Source of the DNA: an uncultured Lachnospiraceae bacterium
GTDB lineage: Bacteria > Bacillota > Clostridia > Lachnospirales > Lachnospiraceae
Length of the DNA: 47,630 nt
Assembly (NCBI GenBank): GCA_910586005.1
Contig: CAJUHG010000006.1
Coordinates: 22,445 to 70,074, forward strand
Direction of reading: 5' to 3'
The translations under genes were made by a program, and so were the position numbers. The notes below the pieces were generated by a model. It did not search any database. It saw nothing but the letters and a program-made list of their open reading frames with translations, and was not told the DNA's origin. Shown here piece after piece: positions 1 to 8,137 of this stretch (position 1 is the stretch's first letter; each line of letters opens with the position of its first letter).

Positions 1-290
1 TGCTGGATTTTCCTTTGCATTTGTTCCTTCATTTAAGTGATATGTAATGGTATATTTATTTGGTGTTGGTTCTTCCCCATTCTTGGTCCAGTTTGCATAT
101 AAAGTAAGATTTCCAGTAGTTCCTACTGCGATTTCTGTAATCTTATTCTTAAACTCACTGTCTGTATACCAACCTGCAAAAGTATATCCTTCACGTGTTG
201 GTGCTGCTAAGGTAATTGCTTTTGTTCCATCATATTCTGCTGGATTTTCCTTTGCATTTGTTCCTTCATTTAAGTGATATGTAATGGTAT
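1..290 (-). repeat. Tandem Listeria-Bacteroides repeats within the galactanase gene
   Basis: Bases 1-53 are almost identical to 238-290, a period of 237 bp or 79 residues. They encode NKYTITYHLNEGTNAKENPA and the following GYTFAGWYTD-type unit. At least one full unit and part of a second are in the window, and more may lie beyond it. Such repeats are common in cell-surface proteins of Firmicutes. Confidence 0.85.
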
Positions 291-3069
291 ATGTGGTTGG
301 TGCTGGTGTATCTGCTGCTTTATCCAGATATACATATACATCATCTACTGCTCCCCAGCATCCTGCCAATCCATCTACTGTAATAATTATTTTTAAGGTA
401 TCACCTTTTTCTGCATCTAGTTTCGCTTCTGGGGTTAGATATTTTCCATAACCTGCTAACGAAACAGAAGCTTTTTCTGCATTTACATCTGATTTTGTAT
501 CTTTTGTTACATTTTCTAATTGGATACTAACAGTTCCTTTTTCTCCATGCGTATATAAAAGTGCACCATAAGTTCCAGCACTTTCAGCGACAATAGATTG
601 TGTTGCGGTAAAATTAAAAGCATTTCCACTATAGAAAGGCATAGAACCTTTTCCAGTTATTGCATCATCTGTCCAATTGGATTTTTTACCAGTTCCATCT
701 ACTGTCCAGTTAGCACCACCATCTTCAAAACCGCCATTTAACAGTAAATTTTCAGGTAAAATTTGTACCGTACAAACTGCCTCAAAAGTTTTACCTGCTT
801 CTGTAACTGTTCCACTTACGCGGTAAGTACCAAAACTTGTAATTGCTTTGATATCTGCTTCATTCCAAGTAACGCTAACTTCTGCATTCTTACCAGTGTT
901 ATAGACACCTGTCACTTTTTCTGGAAGTGCTTTTTTGATATCTGCTTCTTCTGCAGAATCTGCTTTCACAGTTACAGCCTGTATATAATCCAAGGCTTCT
1001 GGAGTACTTGCTCCTGTTTGTACATATTTGAATACATTCAGAGAAGGAAGTGGCGTTCCATCAAAATCAAACATCGCCTGATTGTCTACCTCAGAACCAC
1101 CCCAGCCATTTGCTGCTACATTTGGATCATAATCTGCACTATATTCTGTTGCCCATCCAGAACCTTTTTCTTTCCAGATCGTTTTATTCTGTGCTAATAC
1201 TTCGGCTGCATTTGCTGCTGATGGATCATATATTTGTACTGGAATCCATGCTGGTTCCCAATACATAGCACCAATTCCTTTTTCTCCAACTGCTTTTACT
1301 GCTGCAATAACATCACGAACTTCACTTGCCTGTCCTTGCACAGTAGATGGATATGCCTGATCTGTATCAAGTTTTCCAACACCTACAATATTTGGCTGTC
1401 CATCTCCATCTTTTAAGGTTCTTGCCCAAGCAGTTTCTGCCACCATTACTTCTTTATTATAAGTAGTAGCAACTGTCTTTAATACCTTGGTAAGATTATC
1501 TAATGTTCCATGCCAATATGGATAATAAGAAGATGCAAAAATATCATAATCTACATTATTGTCATTCAATGTCTTAGCAAACCCTATCATTGTACTTGTT
1601 TTTTCTGGATTTGCAAAATGAATCGCTCTTCGAATCGTTTTACTTTTTGCATCAGCTACGCTCTTGACAGCTTCACAACCAGCTTGGAAAATTTTGCACA
1701 TTCCTGTCCAATCACTATTTGACACACCACAAATTCCATTATTTGTTTCATTACCCACTTGAACCATCTGGACATCTACACCAGCATCAAGCAAGGTATT
1801 TAAACTATTTGTGGTAAATTCTTTTACTAATGGTACCTTCTCGTCAACCGTTTTACCTTCCCATGCTTTTGGTGCTCTCTGCTTGCCAGGATCTGCCCAG
1901 AAATCAGAATAATGGAAGTCGATTAAGACTTTCAAACCTGCTTCTGTTGCCCATTTTCCAAGTTTAACAGCTTTGTCTAAATCGGAATTTCCGGCCCCAT
2001 ATCCCTGTGTTTTCTCATCATCTGCATATGGATGATTCCAAATACGGATACGCACATAATTTACACCAGCATCCTTTAATAATGTAAAAAATGCGGTATC
2101 ATTTGCTAAATCATTACCTTCCCAATCTTTAAATTTTACTCCACTTTCTATTAAACTTGCATAAGAAGAAATATCCACACCACGAATAAAATCATCTGTA
2201 ATGCCTTCTACCTTCTCTACAATCACACCTGCATTCGCATTGAAACCAGCATCTACTAAACTATTTTTTGCTTCCTGTAATGCTGTAGTAGCTGCAGTGA
2301 TTTCTTCTACAGTTTTACTACTTGCTGCTGTTTGTACTGCCTTTGCAGACTGAAGTGCAGACTGTAGCGCAGTCCAGCTTTCTGCCTGATAATCTGCTTG
2401 GTTGAGTGCCTCACATGCACTAATTAATGTATTCAAAGCTTCTACTGCTGCTGTTTTTGCCTCTTCATCAGAGACTTCTTTGGTAAGCTGAATATTATCT
2501 AAGTCAAACCAACCTTCTTTTGTTGCACTTGTGGAATCTATAGTTACTGTAATTGTAATTGTAATATTCCCATCTTCGGTCAATACAAGTGCATCTGTAG
2601 TGGTAGTTTCAAATTCATCCCATGCCCCAAATGTAATTGCTTTTTCTTGTTTATTGCTCTCAGAAGTAGCTATACTAACAGTACCAACTGGTGTCAATTT
2701 CGCTGCAGAATCATTCCCATCTGCATCCAAAGATAATTTATAAGTTCCAGCCTTAGCATTTGACACTGTATTAGTAAGTGTTACAGTTTGTGAAACTCCC
2801 TTTGTGCTAAAAGCAAAACGCCACCACTTGGTGGTATTCTTTTTTGCCCATTCGTCTGCTTTTCTTTCTTCCGTTCCTGCACTAGCCTCATTACTCCAAG
2901 CAACTGTCCAACCCTTGTCTGCTGTTGATTCGTTTTCCATATCATCTTCAAAGACTGTACTAGTGTTTGTAGCAGCTTTGGCTGTAATACTTGGAATATT
3001 AACACCTGTTACCAGCATTGCTGCAGATAATAGCATTGCAATCCCACGTTGCAACTTTCGTTTTATCAT
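1..3069 (-). CDS. Secreted GH53 endo-beta-1,4-galactanase, multidomain, C-terminus cut by window edge
   Basis: Reads on the minus strand from ATG at 3069 without a stop to base 1, giving 1023 residues of a longer protein. It should hydrolyse beta-1,4-galactan side chains of pectin outside the cell. Residues 1-32 form a signal peptide. Residues about 33-200 look like a carbohydrate-binding beta-sandwich and 200-280 like a helical FIVAR-type spacer. The GH53 barrel spans about 287-665: RIWNHPY, acid/base Glu441 in VGNETNNG and nucleophile Glu545 in VAETAW are visible. A group-4 bacterial Ig-like domain follows (about 690-770), then a CBM61-like galactan-binding module (about 773-913) that begins NLLLNGGFEDGG, then Listeria-Bacteroides (Flg_new) repeats. 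The start is preceded by AAGGAGGATGAAGT. Seen: motifs and domain order. Known: the two-Glu mechanism of GH53. Inferred: the substrate, and anchoring by the unseen C-terminus. Confidence 0.93.
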   Translation of the reverse strand, partial: MIKRKLQRGIAMLLSAAMLVTGVNIPSITAKAATNTSTVFEDDMENESTADKGWTVAWSNEASAGTEERKADEWAKKNTTKWWRFAFSTKGVSQTVTLTNTVSNAKAGTYKLSLDADGNDSAAKLTPVGTVSIATSESNKQEKAITFGAWDEFETTTTDALVLTEDGNITITITVTIDSTSATKEGWFDLDNIQLTKEVSDEEAKTAAVEALNTLISACEALNQADYQAESWTALQSALQSAKAVQTAASSKTVEEITAATTALQEAKNSLVDAGFNANAGVIVEKVEGITDDFIRGVDISSYASLIESGVKFKDWEGNDLANDTAFFTLLKDAGVNYVRIRIWNHPYADDEKTQGYGAGNSDLDKAVKLGKWATEAGLKVLIDFHYSDFWADPGKQRAPKAWEGKTVDEKVPLVKEFTTNSLNTLLDAGVDVQMVQVGNETNNGICGVSNSDWTGMCKIFQAGCEAVKSVADAKSKTIRRAIHFANPEKTSTMIGFAKTLNDNNVDYDIFASSYYPYWHGTLDNLTKVLKTVATTYNKEVMVAETAWARTLKDGDGQPNIVGVGKLDTDQAYPSTVQGQASEVRDVIAAVKAVGEKGIGAMYWEPAWIPVQIYDPSAANAAEVLAQNKTIWKEKGSGWATEYSADYDPNVAANGWGGSEVDNQAMFDFDGTPLPSLNVFKYVQTGASTPEALDYIQAVTVKADSAEEADIKKALPEKVTGVYNTGKNAEVSVTWNEADIKAITSFGTYRVSGTVTEAGKTFEAVCTVQILPENLLLNGGFEDGGANWTVDGTGKKSNWTDDAITGKGSMPFYSGNAFNFTATQSIVAESAGTYGALLYTHGEKGTVSIQLENVTKDTKSDVNAEKASVSLAGYGKYLTPEAKLDAEKGDTLKIIITVDGLAGCWGAVDDVYVYLDKAADTPAPTTYTITYHLNEGTNAKENPAEYDGTKAITLAAPTREGYTFAGWYTDSEFKNKITEIAVGTTGNLTLYANWTKNGEEPTPNKYTITYHLNEGTNAKENPA

Positions 3070-3095
3070 ACTTCATCCTCCTTCTTATAAACCCA

Positions 3096-3285
3096 AGCAT
3101 CTCGCAAAGCGAGACTGCTCGGGGTCGCGGGCGCGCTCGGATTTCTTACGAGTCAAGCTCGACGATAATCCTCACTTTGCCTTCACATACACCACGAGCA
3201 CCTCGCAAAGCGAGGCTGCTCGGGGTCGCGGGCGCGCTCGGATTTCTTACGAGCCAAGCTCGACGATAATCCTCACTTTGCCTTC
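3096..3285. repeat. Two-copy GC-rich 89-bp direct repeat in the galactanase leader
   Basis: Copies at 3096-3184 and 3197-3285 differ at only three bases and are separated by 12 bp. They are very GC-rich in a region that is otherwise AT-rich. On the minus strand each can fold hairpins such as CCTCGC-TTT-GCGAGG and CGAGC-TTG-GCTCG. Both copies lie between the likely promoter (3370-3398) and the start codon (3069), so they would be transcribed as 5' UTR. No coding function is supported. Confidence 0.85.
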
Positions 3286-3337
3286 GCGTAAACTTTTTCA
3301 CATTTGTTACCTTCTGCCCCTTATATCAAGTTAGAAA

Positions 3338-3356
3338 AAACGTTGCGCAATCGTTT
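3338..3356. promoter_or_regulatory. LacI-type operator candidate for the galactanase gene
   Basis: Plus-strand AAACGTTGCGCAATCGTTT has a perfect TTGCGCAA core with near-symmetric AAACG and CGTTT arms, typical of LacI/GalR-family operators with a central CG step. It starts about 14 bp downstream of the -10 hexamer on the minus strand, a roadblock position. The regulator is not in the window. Confidence 0.55.
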
Positions 3357-3369
3357 GTTCATATTTCTA

Positions 3370-3398
3370 ATTATATATGGATTATGATTTTTATTCAA
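3370..3398 (-). promoter_or_regulatory. Sigma-A-type promoter for the galactanase gene
   Basis: On the minus strand TTGAAT (3398-3393) is followed after 17 bp by a perfect TATAAT (3375-3370). Transcription would start near 3363, giving a leader of about 295 nt that carries the operator and the GC-rich duplication. Confidence 0.65.
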
Positions 3399-3458
3399 TT
3401 GGTAAATATCCCATTTATACACAATTGTTTTTGTAACTTTTAGATAATTTTACTGTTA

Positions 3459-3504
3459 AACAACAAAAAAAGTTGCGCAATTTAGCGCAACTTTTTTTGT
3501 TGTT
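3459..3504. terminator. Bidirectional hairpin with flanking A/T tracts
   Basis: A perfect 20-bp stem (AACAACAAAAAAAGTTGCGC at 3459-3478, complement at 3485-3504) with a 6-nt loop. The GC-rich GTTGCGC core is followed by a T-tract on both strands, as in a two-way intrinsic terminator. It lies between the wall-hydrolase gene and the galactanase promoter and would insulate the two. Confidence 0.7.
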
Positions 3505-3516
3505 GTTATATAAATT

Positions 3517-3545
3517 ATAGAAAACATGCTCTGCAAATTTTCTAT
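3517..3545. repeat. Interspersed hairpin element, copy 1
   Basis: ATAGAAAA (3517-3524) pairs with TTTTCTAT (3538-3545) around the 13-nt loop CATGCTCTGCAAA. The same loop with changed but paired stems recurs elsewhere in the window. This copy lies directly beyond the T-tract of the minus-strand terminator at 3556-3602. Confidence 0.75.
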
Positions 3546-3555
3546 TGTCATAAAT

Positions 3556-3602
3556 AAAAGCCCCCTACAAGTATTATATTTTCATATATTGCTTGTAAGA
3601 GG
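3556..3602 (-). terminator. Intrinsic terminator of the NlpC/P60 gene
   Basis: On the minus strand CCUCUUACAAG (3602-3592) pairs with CUUGUAGGGGG (3571-3561) over 11 bp including G-U pairs, followed by a short U-rich stretch. It lies about 120 bp after the stop of the wall hydrolase. Confidence 0.7.
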
Positions 3603-3723
3603 TTTTTTAGTTATATAAAAATCTCCATACATATTTATTTTTAAACAATGAATATGTATTTATAGAAATTATCTTTATCTATTATTTTTATTATTACAGC
3701 ATCTTTTTCATTAGGAACATTCC

Positions 3724-4815
3724 CTAATCATTTAACAATCTTGTTACACAGATTGGAGTGCGATAGAAGGCATTAGAAATTTTAATTCCCGTTCTAGAAG
3801 AACTTGCATGTACCACTTGCCCATTTCCAATATACATTGCCACATGATTAATGCCACTTCCATTTCCATAGAAAAACAAATCGCCTGGCTTTGCATCAGA
3901 AGCATCAATTCTTGTACCATATTCTGCCTGTGATTTCGAGTAATGAGGCAAATAAATTCCATATTTTTCATAAATACGCATGGTAAACCCAGAACAATCA
4001 ATTCCATTTGTGAGACTTGTACCACCCCATACATAACGGTTTCCAACAAACTGACATGCATATTGAACCATATCTACACGTACATCAGACACACCTTGCC
4101 CATAATTTATCTCTGTCATAGTCATCGCCTTGGGAAGTTGTTCTGACAATTCTACATATTCTCTTGCCACATAACATTCATCTCCATCCACATCTACTTT
4201 CAGCCAATCACCCAAATCTTCTAACATTAATAGTTCTTCTCCTTCTGCAATTGTAGTCCAAATGGTACTTTCTGTATTAGGTTCTACTCTTGCATTTAAA
4301 GTCTGAGTAATGGAAATAGCAACAATTGATTTTATCTCATTTGATCTTTTTGCTGCTTCCTCCCCTGTCAGTAAATATTGACCTTTGACATATCCTGTTA
4401 CTTCTCCTGATTCAATCTGATACCATTCTCCTTCTGATGATAATATCTCACATCCAGCATCTACTGGTAGTTTTCCTACAAGTTCATATTCTTCTCCAGC
4501 ACCTTCCCGAATATTCAAATGATTTTCTACCTTTGCAATTCCTAAATTCTTATAACCACAGATTGTTTGATTTTCTTCCACAAATATTGTATCATCTTCT
4601 AAAATTGGATCTGTATTTGTTTCTCCTATAAGACTTTCACTAAATATGGATGCTATCCCTGCATCTACATTGTTTCCTTTTGTAAGACTTTCACTAAATA
4701 CAGCTGCTACACCTGCATTTATATTTCCTTCTGCCATTACTGGTATCTGTATTACATAAAATGTTATAACCCCCATCATACCTGCTGTCATTGCTTTTAT
4801 GATTTTATTTTTCAT
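3724..4815 (-). CDS. Secreted SH3b-NlpC/P60 cell-wall endopeptidase
   Basis: A 363-residue exported peptidoglycan hydrolase, probably a D-gamma-glutamyl-diaminopimelate endopeptidase acting in wall turnover. An N-terminal hydrophobic segment (about 5-28, ending PVMA) is the signal peptide. Two short near-copies follow (GNINAGVAAVFSESL at 30-44 and NVDAGIASIFSESL at 49-62). Two bacterial SH3 domains at about 93-150 and 165-225 should bind the wall. The NlpC/P60 domain covers about 243-363, with nucleophile Cys274 in GIDCSGF, His324 in INHVAMY and His336 in VVHASS as the likely catalytic set. Length and architecture match clostridial family members. It is transcribed alone, with a terminator 120 bp downstream. 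Seen: motifs. Known: the family reaction. Not shown: the exact cleaved bond. Confidence 0.9.
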   Translation of the reverse strand: MKNKIIKAMTAGMMGVITFYVIQIPVMAEGNINAGVAAVFSESLTKGNNVDAGIASIFSESLIGETNTDPILEDDTIFVEENQTICGYKNLGIAKVENHLNIREGAGEEYELVGKLPVDAGCEILSSEGEWYQIESGEVTGYVKGQYLLTGEEAAKRSNEIKSIVAISITQTLNARVEPNTESTIWTTIAEGEELLMLEDLGDWLKVDVDGDECYVAREYVELSEQLPKAMTMTEINYGQGVSDVRVDMVQYACQFVGNRYVWGGTSLTNGIDCSGFTMRIYEKYGIYLPHYSKSQAEYGTRIDASDAKPGDLFFYGNGSGINHVAMYIGNGQVVHASSSRTGIKISNAFYRTPICVTRLLND

Positions 4816-5053
4816 TGATAACCTCCAGTTAATTTTATAATTGCAAAATTATATCTTTTTCATTGCTTTTCCTAGGAACCAGTTCTATTATTTATACCCT
4901 CTAGGGGCATCCCCACTATGGTCATTCGACAGTCTCATAAGTTATGTAAAATTCTATTACATTCTCTTTTCCATTCCTTATATTGTTTTTGTTATCTTCT
5001 TTTTTCTGTTACTTCTATGGTTCCTATTATACAAAACTGTTCAAGTTCTCAGG
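4816..5053. other. AT-rich upstream region of the wall-hydrolase gene
   Basis: No gene is supported here. On the minus strand a TATAAT lies at 5031-5026 (TTGTATAATAGG), a possible -10, but I see no convincing -35. A small GGGG-AUG-CCCC hairpin (about 4903-4913) would lie in the leader. I tested this leader by eye for a c-di-AMP riboswitch, which often precedes NlpC/P60 genes, and did not find its conserved blocks. Confidence 0.4.
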
Positions 5054-5153
5054 CACGCTTTGTGAACATTCTATTGTCATAAATAGTAGAAAACATGCTA
5101 TGCCAATTTTCTATTGTCATAAATAGTAGAAAACATGCTATGCCAATTTTCTA
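5054..5153. repeat. Interspersed hairpin element, copies 2-4 in tandem
   Basis: Two 40-bp tandem copies (stems 5087-5093/5107-5113 and 5127-5133/5147-5153) each have TAGAAAA/TTTTCTA around the 13-nt loop CATGCTATGCCAA. A third, degenerate copy has its loop CACGCTTTGTGAA at 5054-5066 followed by ATTCTATTGTCATAAATA. They are members of the same family as 3517-3545 and lie just beyond the T-tract of the minus-strand terminator at 5160-5197. Confidence 0.75.
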
Positions 5154-5159
5154 TTCTCA

Positions 5160-5197
5160 TAAATAAAAACAGTAGAATTTTCATACTCTACTGTTTT
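5160..5197 (-). terminator. Intrinsic terminator of the Na/Pi transporter gene
   Basis: AAAACAGTAGA (5166-5176) pairs with TCTACTGTTTT (5187-5197). Read on the minus strand the hairpin ends in TTTTTATTT. It is about 150 bp past the transporter stop codon. Confidence 0.75.
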
Positions 5198-5345
5198 CAC
5201 GTGCAATTATATCAACTAAAAATTACAATGTCAAGAATTTTGTAATATTTCTGTAACAATTTGTTTTTATTATATTCTTTATTGAAATAATACAAAACAT
5301 ACATTTTGTAAAAAAATACAAACAATCTATTAACAATCGTTACTT

Positions 5346-6968
5346 TTACAATTCTGGTTCTTTTTCTAATATGGAAAAAGCGATATTTGTAGCATGATCT
5401 GCTACACGTTCTAAACTAGTAACTAAGTCTGTAAAGATAATTCCAGACATAGGAGAACATTTTCCCTTTGCCATACGTTTTACATGATTTTGTTGTAATT
5501 CTCGTTCCATACGGTCAATATTATTTTCTAGTTCCATAATATCTGGTAAATTTTTTTCATCCATAGTTACAAACATTTCCATAGATTTTTCTAAAATCAA
5601 CATGGTTTTTTGATGCATTTCTCTGATTTCTCTTTCTCCTTTTTTAGTAAATTCTAAATGTTCTGTCTTACATTTCACTGCAAAATCTGCAATATTTTCT
5701 GCATGGTCTCCAATTCGCTCAATATCAATTACCACATGAAATAACCCGCCAATCCGTTTTGCATCTACGACTGGAAGTTGAAGCTGATTAATTTTTACTA
5801 AATAATTGGTAAGTTCTCGGCTTAAAAAATCAATCTGTTTTTCCATTTCATAAACTTTGTTAATCTTTTCTTCTGTTCCATCAAAAAATGCCTCCATAGC
5901 AAGGTTTAAATTTTCCCTTGCCATAGTACTCATTCGTTCAATCTCTTGTGTGGTTTCTACAACTGCTGTAGAAGGAGAAAAAATATTTTGTTTTCCAATA
6001 TAAAGAAGTTGATAATCTGCACTCTCTTTGTCATCACCAGAAATTAAATATCTTGTAAGTATTATAAATTGTGCTGATAAAGGTAAAAAGATAATCGTCT
6101 GGAAAATTTTAAATAAGGTATCTGCATTTGCTACACAACGCCCTACATCAGAACCAGATATATGTAAAATAAAGGGCTCAAAATATTTCATTCCAAAAGC
6201 CAATAGTATTCCAATGATTACCATACCAAATACATTAAACATCACATGAATCATTGCTGCCCGTTTTGCATCTTTTTTAGTATCTAAACTAGCTAATACT
6301 GCTGGTGTACAAGAACCAATGTTGCATCCCAAAATAACATAAAAACAAACAGAAAGGTCCAAAAGTCCTTGACTTGCCATTAAAAGTAAAATACTTACTG
6401 TTACGGAGGAACTTTGAACAATTACAGTGATTACAGTTCCAAGAAGAATTCCAAGCAAAGGATTATTTAAACTTCCTAAAACTTGAAGTACTGTTTGGTA
6501 CTCTCTTAAATCAGTCATAGAATCCTTCATCATACTAATTCCCATAAACAGTGCACCAAACCCTAAAATAACCTCTCCTACCTTCTTTACCATAGGCTTT
6601 TTACCAAACATCATAAATACCGCCCCAATAAATAAAATAAATGGGGCTATCCCAGTTAAATTAAATGCCACAAGCTGAGAAGTAATGGTTGTACCAATAT
6701 TGGCTCCAAAAATAATTCCCACTGACTGTGCTAAAGACATAATTCCTGCATTTACAAAACTAACCACCATAACAGTAGTAGCTCCTGATGACTGAATAAT
6801 TGCTGTAAACAATGCACCAAAAAGCACTGCGATAATTTTATTTTTTGTCATTGCTTCTAAAATTGTACGAAGCTTTGCTCCTGCTGCTTTTTGCAGTCCC
6901 TGACTCATAAAATTCATTCCAAATAGAAATAAACCTAAACCTCCTAGCAATGTTAATAGTAATTCCAT
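5346..6968 (-). CDS. Na+/phosphate cotransporter with C-terminal PhoU domain
   Basis: A 540-residue inner-membrane protein of the NptA/PNaS family, expected to import phosphate with sodium. The membrane part (about 1-320) holds the two inverted family repeats with their signature QSS motifs, QSSGATT at 59-65 and QSSSVT at 185-190, and GANIGTT near 88-94. The cytoplasmic tail (about 340-540) is a PhoU-like helical bundle with paired ERIGDHAENIA and ERVADHATNIA motifs, which usually bind metal and regulate uptake. Length fits the Firmicutes two-domain form. It is transcribed alone downstream of ribF with 205 bp between them. Function in phosphate import is inferred from family; some relatives have other or unknown cargo. 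Confidence 0.9.
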   Translation of the reverse strand: MELLLTLLGGLGLFLFGMNFMSQGLQKAAGAKLRTILEAMTKNKIIAVLFGALFTAIIQSSGATTVMVVSFVNAGIMSLAQSVGIIFGANIGTTITSQLVAFNLTGIAPFILFIGAVFMMFGKKPMVKKVGEVILGFGALFMGISMMKDSMTDLREYQTVLQVLGSLNNPLLGILLGTVITVIVQSSSVTVSILLLMASQGLLDLSVCFYVILGCNIGSCTPAVLASLDTKKDAKRAAMIHVMFNVFGMVIIGILLAFGMKYFEPFILHISGSDVGRCVANADTLFKIFQTIIFLPLSAQFIILTRYLISGDDKESADYQLLYIGKQNIFSPSTAVVETTQEIERMSTMARENLNLAMEAFFDGTEEKINKVYEMEKQIDFLSRELTNYLVKINQLQLPVVDAKRIGGLFHVVIDIERIGDHAENIADFAVKCKTEHLEFTKKGEREIREMHQKTMLILEKSMEMFVTMDEKNLPDIMELENNIDRMERELQQNHVKRMAKGKCSPMSGIIFTDLVTSLERVADHATNIAFSILEKEPEL

Positions 6969-7092
6969 GCCATTCTCCCTTTATCCTTACAGGCAATCAT
7001 GATACCTGAATCTTGTGTAGTAATTCAGCCATACATAGCAGTTTTTATTCTTACTATGCATAAGCAGAATGCTAGACTTTTGTTTATTCCCG

Positions 7093-7170
7093 CGAGCAAT
7101 GAGCCAAGCAGCCGCGCAAAGTGCCCTGTAGGTATACGCGGATAGTTGGCAAATGTCACGAGGGTCAAAT
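7093..7170. repeat. Interspersed element R2, copy a
   Basis: Sequence beginning GAGCAATGAGCCAAGCAG and ending near GAGGGTCAAAT aligns along its length with 28510-28590 (AGCAACAAGCCAAGTAAG ... GAGGGTCGAAT). Shared blocks include GCCAAG, a CCCTGT-(A/G)-GGTAT hairpin and GAGGGTC. It lies between the transporter and ribF and is noncoding. Confidence 0.65.
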
Positions 7171-7173
7171 TAC

Positions 7174-8127
7174 TTATAGCTGTTCCATTGAACATATCTT
7201 CTTTGCACTAAAATATCTTCTTGCATATTGAATATCTTGTTCCATCTGAGATTTTAATGATTCCAAAGATTCAAATTTTTGTTCTGCTCGTACTCGACTT
7301 AGAAAACTTACTTTTACTTCTGCTCCATACATATCCTCTGACATATCAAATAGATGTGTTTCCACTCCCACTGGATGTTTTCCCTCAATGGTGGGTTTAC
7401 ATCCTACATTTGTAATTCCTGGATATTTCTTACCTTTCCACTCTGTCACTGTCACATATACCCCAAAAGGCGGCAATAGCTTGTCTTCTGGTGGGATTAA
7501 ATTAATCGTAGGAATTCCAAGAATTGCTTTCCCTAACTTTTTTCCATGAAGAACAATTCCTTCCACAAAAAACATATATCCTAATAGTTTATTTGCCTTT
7601 TCCATATTTCCTAGAGTAATTTCTTCCCGCACATAAGTACTACTAATATCTCTTCCATCTTCTTGCATTTTATCTACCACTTTTACTTCATAGCCATATT
7701 GTTTCGCATATTTAAGAAGCATTTGGTAATTTCCCCTGCGCTTATATCCAAAATGAAAATCTGTTCCTACCACTATATATTTTACATTGAGACTTATTAC
7801 TATTTTCTCAATAAAATCCTCTGGTTCCATACACATAATTTCCTTTGTAAAAGGACATTCTATGAGACAATCCACCCCCCTGCTTTCAAAAAGTTTTACT
7901 TTTTCTTGATTTGTGGTAAGCACTTGTGCCGGAATATTCTGCACTTTTTCTTTGGGAGGCATATCAAAAGTAAAAATAACTGCTTTTAAATCTTTTCTTT
8001 CTTCTTTTTTTTCTGCCATGTATGCAATCAGTAATTCATGTCCTCGATGCAGACCATCAAATTTGCCCAAAGACAATACGGTAGGTTCTTTCATTTTAAA
8101 TGTAATACTTTGCTTTATGTATTCCAT
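7174..8127 (-). CDS. ribF: Bifunctional riboflavin kinase / FAD synthetase
   Basis: Makes FMN from riboflavin and then FAD, in the cytoplasm. I chose ATG at 8127, preceded by AAGGATAAGGAT, giving 317 residues, near the usual 310; the reading frame runs further upstream but that part overlaps truB and matches nothing in the family. The N-terminal adenylyltransferase domain has GKFDGLHRGH (21-30) and TDFHFGYKRRG; the C-terminal kinase domain has GIPTINL and the TNVGCKPT flavin/ATP motif. It is the last gene of the translation cluster, 10 bp after the truB stop, an order seen in many Firmicutes. Confidence is high from motifs, length and neighbours. Confidence 0.95.
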   Translation of the reverse strand: MEYIKQSITFKMKEPTVLSLGKFDGLHRGHELLIAYMAEKKEERKDLKAVIFTFDMPPKEKVQNIPAQVLTTNQEKVKLFESRGVDCLIECPFTKEIMCMEPEDFIEKIVISLNVKYIVVGTDFHFGYKRRGNYQMLLKYAKQYGYEVKVVDKMQEDGRDISSTYVREEITLGNMEKANKLLGYMFFVEGIVLHGKKLGKAILGIPTINLIPPEDKLLPPFGVYVTVTEWKGKKYPGITNVGCKPTIEGKHPVGVETHLFDMSEDMYGAEVKVSFLSRVRAEQKFESLESLKSQMEQDIQYARRYFSAKKICSMEQL

Positions 8128-8137
8128 ATCCTTATCC

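Noticed and set aside
2804..3334. Plus-strand frames across the GC-rich repeat
   Set aside because: They exist only because the GC-rich duplication lacks stops; the minus-strand galactanase and its leader explain the region.
4816..5030. c-di-AMP riboswitch ahead of the NlpC/P60 gene
   Set aside because: This class often controls such genes, but the conserved blocks of the riboswitch are not seen in the leader.
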